Shown in pieces: positions 1 through 6,772 of a stretch of 23,058 nucleotides of DNA (position 1 is its first letter; each line of letters begins with the position of its first letter). Below the pieces are notes generated by a model, which ran no database searches, had not been told where the DNA came from, and saw only the letters and a list, made by a program, of their open reading frames with translations. The stretch is from JACZSB01 sp965372015 (GTDB lineage: Bacteria > Fidelibacterota > Marinisomatia > SCGC-AAA003-L08 > TS1B11). The stretch is from contig CBDVAP010000036.1 of NCBI GenBank assembly GCA_965372015.1, positions 1 through 23,058 on the forward strand. Reading direction: 5' to 3'. The translations under genes and the position numbers were made by a program.

Positions 1-29
1 AACCGAAAAATGGAGAAGCGCGTGGTCAT
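1..29 (-). CDS. Possible 5' end of a minus-strand gene, cut by the window edge
   Basis: A minus-strand ATG at 29-27 opens a frame reading MTTRFSIFR and runs off the left edge. A good Shine-Dalgarno match (GGGAGG on the minus strand, plus-strand 36-41) lies six bases upstream, which is the only reason to call it. It would be divergent from the TonB receptor gene. A competing plus-strand frame runs from base 1 to a TGA at 94-96 and could instead be the tail of an upstream gene. Too little is visible to name a product. Confidence 0.3.
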
Positions 30-78
30 TTACGGCCTCCCTGTGTCTCCGATCCAATTTGCCGCCCCAGGCGGCAAG

Positions 79-133
79 TGCGAACTATATGTTTGAGTTC
101 CGCAATTTTATAGGAACGAGTTTATAGTTCGCA
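79..133. repeat. Long two-step inverted repeat (possible cruciform or terminator hairpin)
   Basis: TGCGAACTATA at 79-89 is perfectly complementary to TATAGTTCGCA at 123-133. Inside, GTTCC (97-101) pairs with GGAAC (113-117), leaving an internal loop of unequal sides and an 11-base apical loop. The sequence after it is T-rich but interrupted, so it could act as a terminator for a rightward gene entering from the left edge, or be a small palindromic element. The arms do not match the RYYYAAC/GTTRRRY core of integron attC sites. Confidence 0.5.
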
Positions 134-264
134 AAGTTTCTTTTGGTTCGTTTTTCTTTCTAGAAGAAAATGAACATACCTTTGCGGTCCCCAATCCAAC
201 AGGAAATCAATATTAGGAAAACAGCCTGACTTGTGTACCTTTTAATATGAGGCAACGGGTAAGT

Positions 265-300
265 CTGCCGGAGAACCTTTGATACGGTCTCCGCCGGCAG
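265..300 (+). promoter_or_regulatory. GC-rich hairpin immediately 5' of the TPP aptamer
   Basis: CTGCC (265-269) pairs with GGCAG (296-300), and GGAGAACC (270-277) pairs with GGTCTCC (286-292) with one bulged A, around the loop TTTGATAC. There is no following U-run, so it is not an intrinsic terminator. It probably lies in the same leader RNA as the riboswitch. Its role is unknown. Confidence 0.4.
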
Positions 301-312
301 TAATTTACAGCC

Positions 313-396
313 GCAAACGGGGTGCTTCCCCCGACGACCGGGAGGCTGAGAACACACCCTACGAACCTGACCTGGATAATGCCAGCGGAGGGAATT
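313..396 (+). promoter_or_regulatory. TPP (thiamin pyrophosphate) riboswitch, THI element
   Basis: The conserved THI-box blocks are present in order: GGGGTGC at about 319-325, a short variable P3 arm (TTCCC with GGGAG), GGCTGAGA at 344-351, then ACCCT, GAACCTGA (363-370), CTGGATAATGCCAGC (372-386) and GGAGGGAA (387-394). These match the aptamer that binds thiamin pyrophosphate in Rfam family RF00059. The gene start follows directly, with no separate terminator or anti-terminator between aptamer and start codon. The last conserved block doubles as the Shine-Dalgarno sequence, so control is most likely translational: ligand-bound RNA hides the ribosome-binding site and shuts off the receptor when thiamin is plentiful. 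Confidence 0.95.
388..393 (+). promoter_or_regulatory. Ribosome-binding site embedded in the riboswitch aptamer
   Basis: GAGGGA, inside the terminal THI-box block GGAGGGAA, lies three bases upstream of the ATG at 397. It fixes the start codon at 397 rather than an in-frame codon at 322, which falls inside the aptamer. It is also the base-pairing partner in the folded aptamer, which links ligand binding directly to translation. Confidence 0.75.
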
Positions 397-2898
397 ATGA
401 ACGCTTGCCTGAACAAGTACTGGCTCCTGCCCCCGATAATATTCCTACTTGCCTCTTCATTATTTGCCGCTCAGGGGCCGTTGCGTGGCCGGGTGGTGGA
501 TGCCGAATCGGGCCGGGGCATCCCGCTAGTGAACATCGTTATTGTGGGTGCCAGCGGCGGAGTCACCACCGATTCCGAGGGGAAGTTCTCCCTGGCGGTG
601 GCTGCCGGGGAACTGCTGGAGGTGACCCACATCGCCTACGAGCCGCTCGAGTTTTCCGTTCCCCGGGAGCGCGATAGCATCATTACCATATCCCTCAAAC
701 CGCGATTGCTGCTGGGTGAGCAGGTCTTCATCACCGCCACCCGGGGCAGCGAGGACCGCACTCCGGTGGCCTTTGCCAGCCTGAATCACCGGGACCTGGC
801 GCTAGCGGCGCCGGTCGAGGACGTACCTATGGCCCTGGCCGGACTGCCCGGCGTATACGCCTTCTCCGACGCGGGCAACGGTGTGGGCTATACCTATCTC
901 AAGATTCGGGGCTTCGACCAGGACCGCATTGGGGTGATGATCAACGGTATCCCGTTGAACGACCCCGAGAGCCACCAGGTCTACTGGGTGGACCATGGCG
1001 ATATATTAGCGGGCAGTGGGTCGGTGCAGGTGCAACGGGGGGTGGGCAATTCCCTGTACGGCGCCTCGGCGGTGGGCGGTTCGGTGAACCTGGTCACCAG
1101 TCCTCGGGCCATCCCACCGGGGCTGACCATCCAGAGCGGCTACGGTGATTTCACCGGCGGCTTTTCCGCGCCCACCCGCAAACTGTCCCTGCAGTGGAGC
1201 GGGCAGCCGTGGTCCGGGCAACCGTTCACCATCTACGGGCGCTATAGCGGCATTCGCTCCGACGGCTACCGGTTGGGCAGCGGCACCAGCCAGGATGCCC
1301 TGCACCTGATCGGCGAGGCCCTCCAGCCCGACCAGGCGGTGAAACTGGAACTGATCTCCGGCTATCAGGTGACCCATTTCTCCTGGGACGGGGTTATTCC
1401 ACTGTACGGGTATGATCTGGGCAACCGGATTGCCCGCCGGTATAACTATTACGCCGACCCAGCTTATAATGGCGGCCGCGCTAACGCCAACAAGGATGTT
1501 TTCTTCCAGAATTTAGCTTCCCTGCAACACGCCAAAAAACTGGCCGGGGGAGGTATTTTATCCGTGTCGGTGTACCGGGTGAGCGGCCAGGGCTACTACG
1601 AGCAGTTCAAGGGCGGGAGAGATCTCCTGGAATACAACTTGACAGGTGTAGTACCCGAAATAATTGGGGCGGTAGACCTGATCCGGCGGAAATGGCTGGA
1701 GAACAGCTACTGGGGGATCATACCCCAATACACGCTGGACGAACCGTGGGGCACGACAGTGTTGGGCGGTGACCTGCGGCTGTACCAGGCGGACCATTAC
1801 GGCCGGGTGCGGGAGGTGGACGGCTTTGATCTGATCGACGGTCCCGTGGAATACTACCGATATGCCACCAATAAACAAACCCTTTCAGCCTACCTGCACC
1901 AGTTGGTGGCCATGGGCTCGCGGGTCAACCTGATGTTCGACCTGAAATATACTTATCACGCCTATACTTTCGGGCAGGATTCCATCGGCGCCTATACTAA
2001 TCCCTATCAGTACGACTTGGTCTACCAGTTTCTGGACCCCCGGCTGGGCTTGATGCTCAAGTTCAACGAACAAGTGTCGGCTTTCATCAACCTGTCCCGG
2101 GCGCAACGTGAGCCGGCTGATTCCGATATCTACGACGCCGACGATCCCTGGGCGGCTCCCGCTTTGGTGGGCGCCCCGGATCAGCGTAGCGGTTTGAAAC
2201 GGCCGCTGGTACAGCCGGAGGAACTGTGGGATCTGGAGGTAGGGTGGCGCTACGAATCCGCCCGCCTGGCGTTGACCACCAACTTGTATTCCATGTGGTT
2301 TCACAATGAGTTGGTGCCCTTGGACTATCGCACCATTACTGATGATGGGGTGCCGATCCACGGCAACGCCGAGTTGACCATCCATCGGGGGCTGGAAGTA
2401 CAGTTTAGCCAGCAGTTGGCCGCTGGGCTGAGCCTGGACGGGTCATTTACGATGGCCGATAACCGTTTCGTGGACTACGTGACCTTCGAGTGGCAGGCAG
2501 ATAGCGGCAACGGGGCCGAGGTGAATCACAAAGACCGGGTGATCCCGGGTCACCCCGGCACACTGGGCAGCCTGCGTCTCAAGTGGACCGGCCGGCGGCT
2601 GGAACTGTGGTCCGACGGCCGCTATGTGGGGAAAATCTATATCGACCGCCAGAATACCGAAATGGCCGCCATTGTGCCGTCTACCGTGATCGATGCGGGG
2701 CTAACTGTCAAACTCGGTGGCGGCCGGTTGCCGTTCAAGTCCCTGGAGCTATACCTGAAGGGCAATAACCTGCTGGACACACTCTACGAAACCTTCGGCT
2801 ATAACTACTGGGACGATCAGGAGGACCCCTATCGGGTGGATGTATACTGGCCCGCCGCCACCCGGGGGTATTTCGCCGGCCTGAGCCTGCGCTTCTAA
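397..2898 (+). CDS. TonB-dependent outer-membrane receptor, probably for thiamin or a thiamin precursor
   Basis: An 833-residue outer-membrane active transporter of the TonB-dependent family. A signal peptide (about 1-24) ends near FAAQG. It is followed by a carboxypeptidase-regulatory-like beta domain (about 27-112, beginning GRVVDAESGRGIPLVN), the plug (about 118-235, with the typical IRGFDQDRIGVMINGIPLND and VQRGVGNSLYGASAVGGSVN stretches) and a beta-barrel ending in the terminal aromatic SLRF. The upstream TPP riboswitch is the basis for assigning thiamin-related cargo: riboswitch-controlled outer-membrane receptors of this kind are known in Bacteroidetes. Substrate specificity cannot be read from the barrel. 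The start at 397 is chosen because it has a Shine-Dalgarno and gives an intact signal peptide; longer frames would translate the aptamer. No inner-membrane thiamin transporter or biosynthesis gene is visible nearby. Confidence 0.9.
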   Translation: MNACLNKYWLLPPIIFLLASSLFAAQGPLRGRVVDAESGRGIPLVNIVIVGASGGVTTDSEGKFSLAVAAGELLEVTHIAYEPLEFSVPRERDSIITISLKPRLLLGEQVFITATRGSEDRTPVAFASLNHRDLALAAPVEDVPMALAGLPGVYAFSDAGNGVGYTYLKIRGFDQDRIGVMINGIPLNDPESHQVYWVDHGDILAGSGSVQVQRGVGNSLYGASAVGGSVNLVTSPRAIPPGLTIQSGYGDFTGGFSAPTRKLSLQWSGQPWSGQPFTIYGRYSGIRSDGYRLGSGTSQDALHLIGEALQPDQAVKLELISGYQVTHFSWDGVIPLYGYDLGNRIARRYNYYADPAYNGGRANANKDVFFQNLASLQHAKKLAGGGILSVSVYRVSGQGYYEQFKGGRDLLEYNLTGVVPEIIGAVDLIRRKWLENSYWGIIPQYTLDEPWGTTVLGGDLRLYQADHYGRVREVDGFDLIDGPVEYYRYATNKQTLSAYLHQLVAMGSRVNLMFDLKYTYHAYTFGQDSIGAYTNPYQYDLVYQFLDPRLGLMLKFNEQVSAFINLSRAQREPADSDIYDADDPWAAPALVGAPDQRSGLKRPLVQPEELWDLEVGWRYESARLALTTNLYSMWFHNELVPLDYRTITDDGVPIHGNAELTIHRGLEVQFSQQLAAGLSLDGSFTMADNRFVDYVTFEWQADSGNGAEVNHKDRVIPGHPGTLGSLRLKWTGRRLELWSDGRYVGKIYIDRQNTEMAAIVPSTVIDAGLTVKLGGGRLPFKSLELYLKGNNLLDTLYETFGYNYWDDQEDPYRVDVYWPAATRGYFAGLSLRF

Positions 2899-2929
2899 CC
2901 CGCCTCCGTAGTCAGCAACGCGTCACTTC

Positions 2930-2947
2930 ACTGCCGACTGCCAACTG
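2930..2947. repeat. GGCAGT-type short repeat (reverse orientation)
   Basis: ACTGCCGACTGCCAACTG is the reverse complement of the GGCAGT-rich repeats found at 5735, 6663 and 16989. It sits in the gap between the receptor gene and polA. Apart from this, 2899-3020 shows no other feature. Confidence 0.6.
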
Positions 2948-3020
2948 ATCATTACGGGTGAACTCCTGTTGTAATACCCCCTTGTCGTTGAAGGCGAACA
3001 GGGCTAACATTTTTCCAGCT

Positions 3021-5729
3021 ATGGATGACCCCAAACGCTTATTCGTCCTGGATGGCACGGCCCTGCTCTACCGGGCCCATTACGCCCTGATCAACAATCC
3101 CCTGATGACCTCCACCGGGTTTGTCACCTCCGGCATATTCGGGTTCATGAATGCCCTGGTGCGGCTGTTGCAAAAGGAATCCCCCGATTACCTGGCGGCT
3201 GTCTTCGATGACCGGGCCAAGACTTTCCGCCACCAGCTGTATACCGAGTATAAAGCCACCCGGGAGAAAATGCCCGATGAACTGGCGGCCCAGCTGGAAC
3301 CGCTGGAAGAAATATTGTTAGCGCTGCGGGTACCGGTGCTACGGGTGCCCGGTTTCGAGGCCGATGACCTGATGGGCACCCTGTCCAGCCGGGCCGAAAC
3401 CCTCGGTTGGCGGACCTACCTGGTGACCGGCGACAAAGATATGATGCAGCTGGTTTCCGAGCACACCCTGGTATACGTCCCGGCCCAGCGGCGCAATCCG
3501 GTGAAGATCTATGGCCGGGCTGAAGTTGAGGAGCGCTGGGGGGTCCCGCCGGAGAAGATGGTTGATTTAATGGGGCTGATGGGCGATTCCTCGGACAATA
3601 TACCCGGTGTCCCCGGTGTAGGGGCCAAAACCGCCCTCAAGCTGGTCCTGAAATATGGCGGGTTGGAAGAAGCGTTGAATCACGCCGCCGAGGAGGGCAA
3701 CAAACGGGCCCGGGAGGGTTTACAGAACGGCCGGGAACTGGCGCTGCTTTCCAAGGAGTTGGTCACCATCGATTGCCAGGTGCCGTTGGATCTGGACATG
3801 GAGGCGCTGAACATCGGCGGCCTGGACCCGCTGGCGGGGGGCCAAAAGTTACAGGAGTACGAGATCCGGGCCATAACCGACGATTTACTGGCCCTGGCGG
3901 GCGAGGCCCCCCCAATGCCGGTGGAACGGCCCCCGAAGCACTATGAAATGGTGACCACCGGGCAGGAGCTGGACCACTTATGCTCCCAGCTGTCGGCCGC
4001 GCCCTGGTTCTCCTTTGACCTGGAGACCACTGCCCTGAATCCTCTGCAGGCCGAGATTGTGGGCCTGGCCTTCGCTACAGAGCCGCACCACGGCTGGTAT
4101 GTCCCGGTGCGGTTCCCCGAAAAAGGGACTGTCCCGTCCCTGGAGCTGGAACAGGTGCTGGCGGCGGTAGGTCCCATTCTGGAGGACCCGGAGCGGCCCA
4201 TCGTGGGGCAGAACATCAAGTACGACCTGCAGGTCATGGCGCGCTATGACATCGATGTCAAGGGTATCATTTTCGACACCATGATCGGCGCCCACCTGCT
4301 CGAACCGGACACCACCAGCTATAAGCTGGATAACCTTAGTCTGAAATACCTCAATTATGAGCTGGTACCGATTGAGGAGCTGATCGGGAAAAAGGGCAAA
4401 GGCCAACTGTCCATGGCGGATGTGCCGGTGCAGCAGGTGGCCGACTACGCCGTGGAGGACGCGGATATCACTGCCCTTTTGTATCCGCTTCTAAGTGAGC
4501 GGCTCCAAGAATTACAGCTCGACGAAACCAACGCCAATATCGAAGTGCCGCTGATACCGGTATTGGCCGCCATGGAGCGCAACGGTGTCTATCTGGACCT
4601 GGAACTGTTGGCTGAGATGTCGCGGCAGGTGAATGCGGACCTAAAGGTGTTTGTGCAGCGCATCCACGAGACGGCCGGCACCGAGTTCAACATCAATTCC
4701 CCCCAACAGCTGGGGGTGGTACTGTTCGATCAGTTGGGATTGCCCCAGGTGCGCAAGCGCAGCACTGACGTGAACGTCTTGCAGATTCTCCGGCCCAAAC
4801 ACCCCCTGCCGGGCCTGATCCTGGACTACCGCCTGATCAAGAAGCTCCAGTCCACCTATATCGATGCTTTCCCCGCCCTGGTGCAACCCGAAACCGGCCG
4901 GGTGCACAGCTCCTTCAACCAGACGGTGGCCGCCACCGGGCGATTATCCAGCAGCCACCCCAATTTCCAGAATATCCCCATCCGCACCGAGTTGGGGCGC
5001 GAGATTCGCAAGGCCTTCCGGGCCCAGGAACCGGGCTGGGGCATATTTTCGGCGGACTATTCGCAGATCGAGCTGCGCGTGATGGCCCACCTGGCCGGTG
5101 AGACGGCCCTGATCGAGGCTTTCCGCGCTGACCGCGACATCCACACCCTGACCGCCTCCATTGTCTTCAGTGTGCCGCCTGACGAAGTGACCGCCGACCA
5201 GCGCCGGACAGCCAAGGTAGTGAATTTTGGTATCATGTACGGGGCGGGGCCCTTTCGCATGGCCCAGGAGCTGGATATCACCATCCAGGAAGGGCGCGAA
5301 CTGATCAACCGCTATTTCAATACCTACCCCGGTATCCGGCTGTTCGTGGACCGCCTTTTGCATCAGGCCCGGCAGGACGGCTATGTGTCCACCCTTTTGG
5401 GCCGTCGCCGTAACGTACCCGGCTTGATGTCGAAGAACCAGCGGTTGCGCATGGCTGACGAACGGATGGCGGTCAATGCCCCCATCCAGGGTACGGCGGC
5501 GGAGCTAATCAAGATCGCCATGATCAAGATTCACCACCGGCTGAAGGCCGACGGCTTCCGGGCCAAGATGATCCTCCAGGTGCACGACGAGCTGCTGTTC
5601 GAGACCCCGGAAGAGGAGCTCGAGCGCTTGCGAACAATGGTGGTCCGGGAGATGGAAACGGCCCTGGAGCTGTCGGTGCCCTTGAAAGTCGACACCGGCT
5701 ACGGCCCCACCTGGTACGAGGCGCATTGA
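3021..5729 (+). CDS. polA: DNA polymerase I with 5'-nuclease and proofreading exonuclease
   Basis: A 902-residue repair and replication polymerase that removes primers and fills gaps. Three domains are visible: the 5'-nuclease (about 1-290, starting LFVLDGTALLYRAHYAL, with GDSSDNIPGVPGVGAKTA), the 3'-5' exonuclease (about 310-490) and the polymerase (about 500-902). The exonuclease keeps the metal-binding residues: DLET (D333, E335), NIKYD, and YAVEDAD. Polymerase motif A is DYSQIELR (D679), motif B is RRTAKVVNFGIMYG, and motif C is VHDE (D856). Both exonuclease and polymerase should therefore be active. The ATG at 3021 matches the family N-terminus; an upstream in-frame GTG at 2958 would add a 21-residue extension the family lacks. 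The last 59 bp of the gene region recur at 6604-6662 beyond the toxin-antitoxin pair. Confidence 0.97.
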   Translation: MDDPKRLFVLDGTALLYRAHYALINNPLMTSTGFVTSGIFGFMNALVRLLQKESPDYLAAVFDDRAKTFRHQLYTEYKATREKMPDELAAQLEPLEEILLALRVPVLRVPGFEADDLMGTLSSRAETLGWRTYLVTGDKDMMQLVSEHTLVYVPAQRRNPVKIYGRAEVEERWGVPPEKMVDLMGLMGDSSDNIPGVPGVGAKTALKLVLKYGGLEEALNHAAEEGNKRAREGLQNGRELALLSKELVTIDCQVPLDLDMEALNIGGLDPLAGGQKLQEYEIRAITDDLLALAGEAPPMPVERPPKHYEMVTTGQELDHLCSQLSAAPWFSFDLETTALNPLQAEIVGLAFATEPHHGWYVPVRFPEKGTVPSLELEQVLAAVGPILEDPERPIVGQNIKYDLQVMARYDIDVKGIIFDTMIGAHLLEPDTTSYKLDNLSLKYLNYELVPIEELIGKKGKGQLSMADVPVQQVADYAVEDADITALLYPLLSERLQELQLDETNANIEVPLIPVLAAMERNGVYLDLELLAEMSRQVNADLKVFVQRIHETAGTEFNINSPQQLGVVLFDQLGLPQVRKRSTDVNVLQILRPKHPLPGLILDYRLIKKLQSTYIDAFPALVQPETGRVHSSFNQTVAATGRLSSSHPNFQNIPIRTELGREIRKAFRAQEPGWGIFSADYSQIELRVMAHLAGETALIEAFRADRDIHTLTASIVFSVPPDEVTADQRRTAKVVNFGIMYGAGPFRMAQELDITIQEGRELINRYFNTYPGIRLFVDRLLHQARQDGYVSTLLGRRRNVPGLMSKNQRLRMADERMAVNAPIQGTAAELIKIAMIKIHHRLKADGFRAKMILQVHDELLFETPEEELERLRTMVVREMETALELSVPLKVDTGYGPTWYEAH

Positions 5730-5734
5730 AGAAG
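5676..5734 (+). repeat. polA 3'-end direct repeat, copy 1 (the functional tail)
   Basis: These 59 bases, covering the last 17 codons and stop of polA plus GAAG, are repeated at 6604-6662 with four mismatches and no gaps (spacing 928 bp). Three mismatches are silent third-position changes and the fourth changes Glu to Gln. Confidence 0.9.
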
Positions 5735-5776
5735 TTGGCAGTAGGCAGTGGGCAGTGGGCAGTGGGCAGTAGCAGG
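5735..5776 (+). repeat. GGCAGTA/GGCAGTG short tandem repeats
   Basis: Directly after polA, the unit GGCAGTG or GGCAGTA repeats about five times with 7-base spacing before decaying to AGTAGCAGGG. Similar arrays lie at 6663, 16989 and, reversed, 2930. They resemble the short tandemly repeated repetitive (STRR) heptamers described in cyanobacteria. No coding role is seen. Confidence 0.75.
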
Positions 5777-5787
5777 GATTCCTGATT

Positions 5788-5821
5788 GCAAAATGCAAAA
5801 TGCAAAGTGCAAAATGTAAAA
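5788..5821 (+). repeat. 7-bp tandem repeat GCAAAAT, nearly five units
   Basis: GCAAAAT, GCAAAAT, GCAAAGT, GCAAAAT and GTAAAA follow one another in the gap between polA and the toxin-antitoxin pair. Its composition is AT-rich and unlike the flanking genes, so it probably came with, or arose in, the inserted segment. Confidence 0.75.
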
Positions 5822-5876
5822 CGAAGAACAGATGATCATTAAGAACGAGGCATATATTATGAGTCAGGATGCTGGA

Positions 5877-5899
5877 AAATTGCTGGATATCAGCAATTT
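5877..5899 (+). promoter_or_regulatory. Perfect 9-bp inverted repeat upstream of the toxin-antitoxin operon
   Basis: AAATTGCTG (5877-5885) and CAGCAATTT (5891-5899) are perfect complements around GATAT. The palindrome lies 36 bp before the mntA start, a reasonable place for an operator or a leader hairpin. A short frame (MSQDAGKLLDIS..., 5860-5946) crosses it but has no supported function. Confidence 0.45.
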
Positions 5900-5934
5900 G
5901 CTTTGTTTATTAGTATTAGATGAAGGAGACGAGA

Positions 5935-6219
5935 ATGACTATTAACGAGATTAAGAGAAAAGCCTTACCCGTATTAAAAAAATATAATCTGAAAAAGGCC
6001 GGGTTTTTCGGCTCCATTGCTAGAGGTGAGCTACGGGAGGATAGTGATGTGGATATCTTGGTAGAGATAGAAAGAGATGATATCAGCCTCCTTGATTTTG
6101 TGGGGATCAAGTTGGAACTTGAAGATGCCCTTGGCAGAAAGGTTGATCTGGTCGAATACGATACGATAAAGCCATTGCTAAGGGAAAGGATCCTGGCTGA
6201 AGAGGTACCTATATTATGA
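5935..6219 (+). CDS. mntA: MntA-type minimal nucleotidyltransferase antitoxin
   Basis: A 94-residue MNT-fold protein. It shows the signature GSIARGE (26-32) followed by SDVDILVE with metal-binding D38 and D40, and a third acidic residue at D71 (KVDLVE). Characterised MntA antitoxins transfer AMP to a tyrosine of the partner HEPN toxin and so silence it; all residues needed for that chemistry are present here. AAGGAG at 5923-5928 is well spaced for the ATG at 5935; the in-frame ATG at 5920 would have the Shine-Dalgarno inside the gene. The stop overlaps the start of the HEPN gene (ATGA), so the two are translationally coupled. The pair is visibly AT-richer than polA and the kinase on either side, suggesting transfer. 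Confidence 0.9.
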   Translation: MTINEIKRKALPVLKKYNLKKAGFFGSIARGELREDSDVDILVEIERDDISLLDFVGIKLELEDALGRKVDLVEYDTIKPLLRERILAEEVPIL

Positions 6220-6560
6220 AAAGGGATGTGCGTGTTTATTTACAGGATATTTGGGAAAGTTTACTGGCGGCCGAGGAGTATACCAAAGGACTTACGAAGG
6301 AGGAATTCCTTAATAATAGCCTGGTTCAGGACGCTGTAATCAGAAAACTAGAGATGATGGGTGAGGCCGTTAAGTACATAAGCGGGGATTTCAAACGCCA
6401 ATACCCTGAAATTGCCTGGGCAAAAATTGCTGGATTGCGCGATGTTCTCATTCACCAGTACTTTGGCATAAACCTAAAAAGGATTTGGGAAGTAGTAAAA
6501 ACCGATTTACCCTTATTGAAGAAAGAATTGCTCGCGATAATTGAGGGGGAAGATGACTGA
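6216..6560 (+). CDS. hepT: HepT-type HEPN ribonuclease toxin
   Basis: A 114-residue all-alpha HEPN-domain protein (DUF86 type). The RNase motif R-x4-H is seen as RDVLIH (R75, H80), followed by QY, which gives the full RX4HXY motif with Y82. That tyrosine is the one adenylylated by MntA in studied systems. HepT toxins cut RNA, in one studied case tRNA, and the pair can act in plasmid maintenance or phage defence. Here it is chromosomal and inserted behind polA. It overlaps mntA by four bases. Its last codons overlap a short frame (6553-6657) that runs into the second copy of the polA tail, so the insertion junction lies directly at its 3' end. Confidence 0.9.
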   Translation: MKRDVRVYLQDIWESLLAAEEYTKGLTKEEFLNNSLVQDAVIRKLEMMGEAVKYISGDFKRQYPEIAWAKIAGLRDVLIHQYFGINLKRIWEVVKTDLPLLKKELLAIIEGEDD

Positions 6561-6657
6561 AAATGTGCTGCTTACCACAATGAAATCGGTTGTGCGGCTG
6601 AATGTGCCATTGAAAGTGGACACCGGCTATGGCCCCACCTGGTACCAGGCGCATTGA
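6553..6657 (+). pseudogene. Fragment of a second polA 3' end
   Basis: The frame from ATG 6553 ends VPLKVDTGYGPTWYQAH-stop, the C-terminus of DNA polymerase I with one Glu-to-Gln change. The nucleotide match to the true polA end is close over 6604-6662. Before that, weaker similarity (CTTACCACAATG against polA CTTGCGAACAATG, then a gap) suggests a degraded longer copy reaching back to about 6568. No polymerase domain remains, so this is a remnant. Confidence 0.85.
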
Positions 6658-6662
6658 AGAAG
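6604..6662 (+). repeat. polA 3'-end direct repeat, copy 2
   Basis: Partner of 5676-5734: 55 of 59 bases identical, same reading frame and stop. Together the two copies bracket mntA-hepT, like the ends of an insertion that carries or recreates a gene's tail. Confidence 0.9.
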
Positions 6663-6709
6663 TGGCAGGGGCAGTAGCAGTGGCAGTTGCAGTAGGCAGT
6701 AGGCAGTTA
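6663..6709 (+). repeat. GGCAGT-type short repeats, second array
   Basis: A degenerate run of GGCAG, GCAGT and GGCAGTA units directly follows polA tail copy 2, just as a related array follows tail copy 1. Confidence 0.7.
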
Positions 6710-6734
6710 GGAGAAATACATCCTTGTTCTCTTC

Positions 6735-6753
6735 AACTAGAAACTAGAAACTG
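6735..6753 (+). repeat. 8-bp tandem repeat ACTAGAAA
   Basis: ACTAGAAA occurs twice in tandem (6736-6751), followed by a partial unit, in the gap before the kinase gene. The role is unknown. Confidence 0.6.
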
Positions 6754-6772
6754 ACAGGGCAGTGGCGGTTTT

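Larger units (their letters stand above)
30..312. other. Intergenic region upstream of the riboswitch
   Basis: No convincing gene is seen here. The region holds a perfect GCCGCC/GGCGGC hairpin (61-75), a larger two-step inverted repeat (79-133) followed by a T-rich stretch (about 136-162), and a GC-rich hairpin just before the riboswitch (265-300). The promoter of the receptor transcript must lie here. TAATAT at 243-248 could be a -10 element, but I see no matching -35. Confidence 0.4.

Noticed and set aside
79..133. Integron attC site
   Set aside because: The arms lack the RYYYAAC and GTTRRRY core sequences and no integrase or cassette array is present.
322..396. N-terminal extension of the TonB receptor frame
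   Set aside because: The extra codons lie inside the TPP aptamer and would precede, and so bury, a normal signal peptide; ATG 397 has the Shine-Dalgarno.
2958..3020. Upstream GTG start for polA
   Set aside because: It adds 21 residues with no family counterpart; the ATG at 3021 gives the standard DNA polymerase I N-terminus.
5735..5821. CRISPR array
   Set aside because: The repeats are 7 bp units in tandem with no unique spacers and no cas genes nearby.
5676..6662. Transposon or IS with target-site duplication
   Set aside because: A 59-bp repeat is far longer than transposase target duplications, the copies differ at four sites, and no transposase or terminal inverted repeats are seen.
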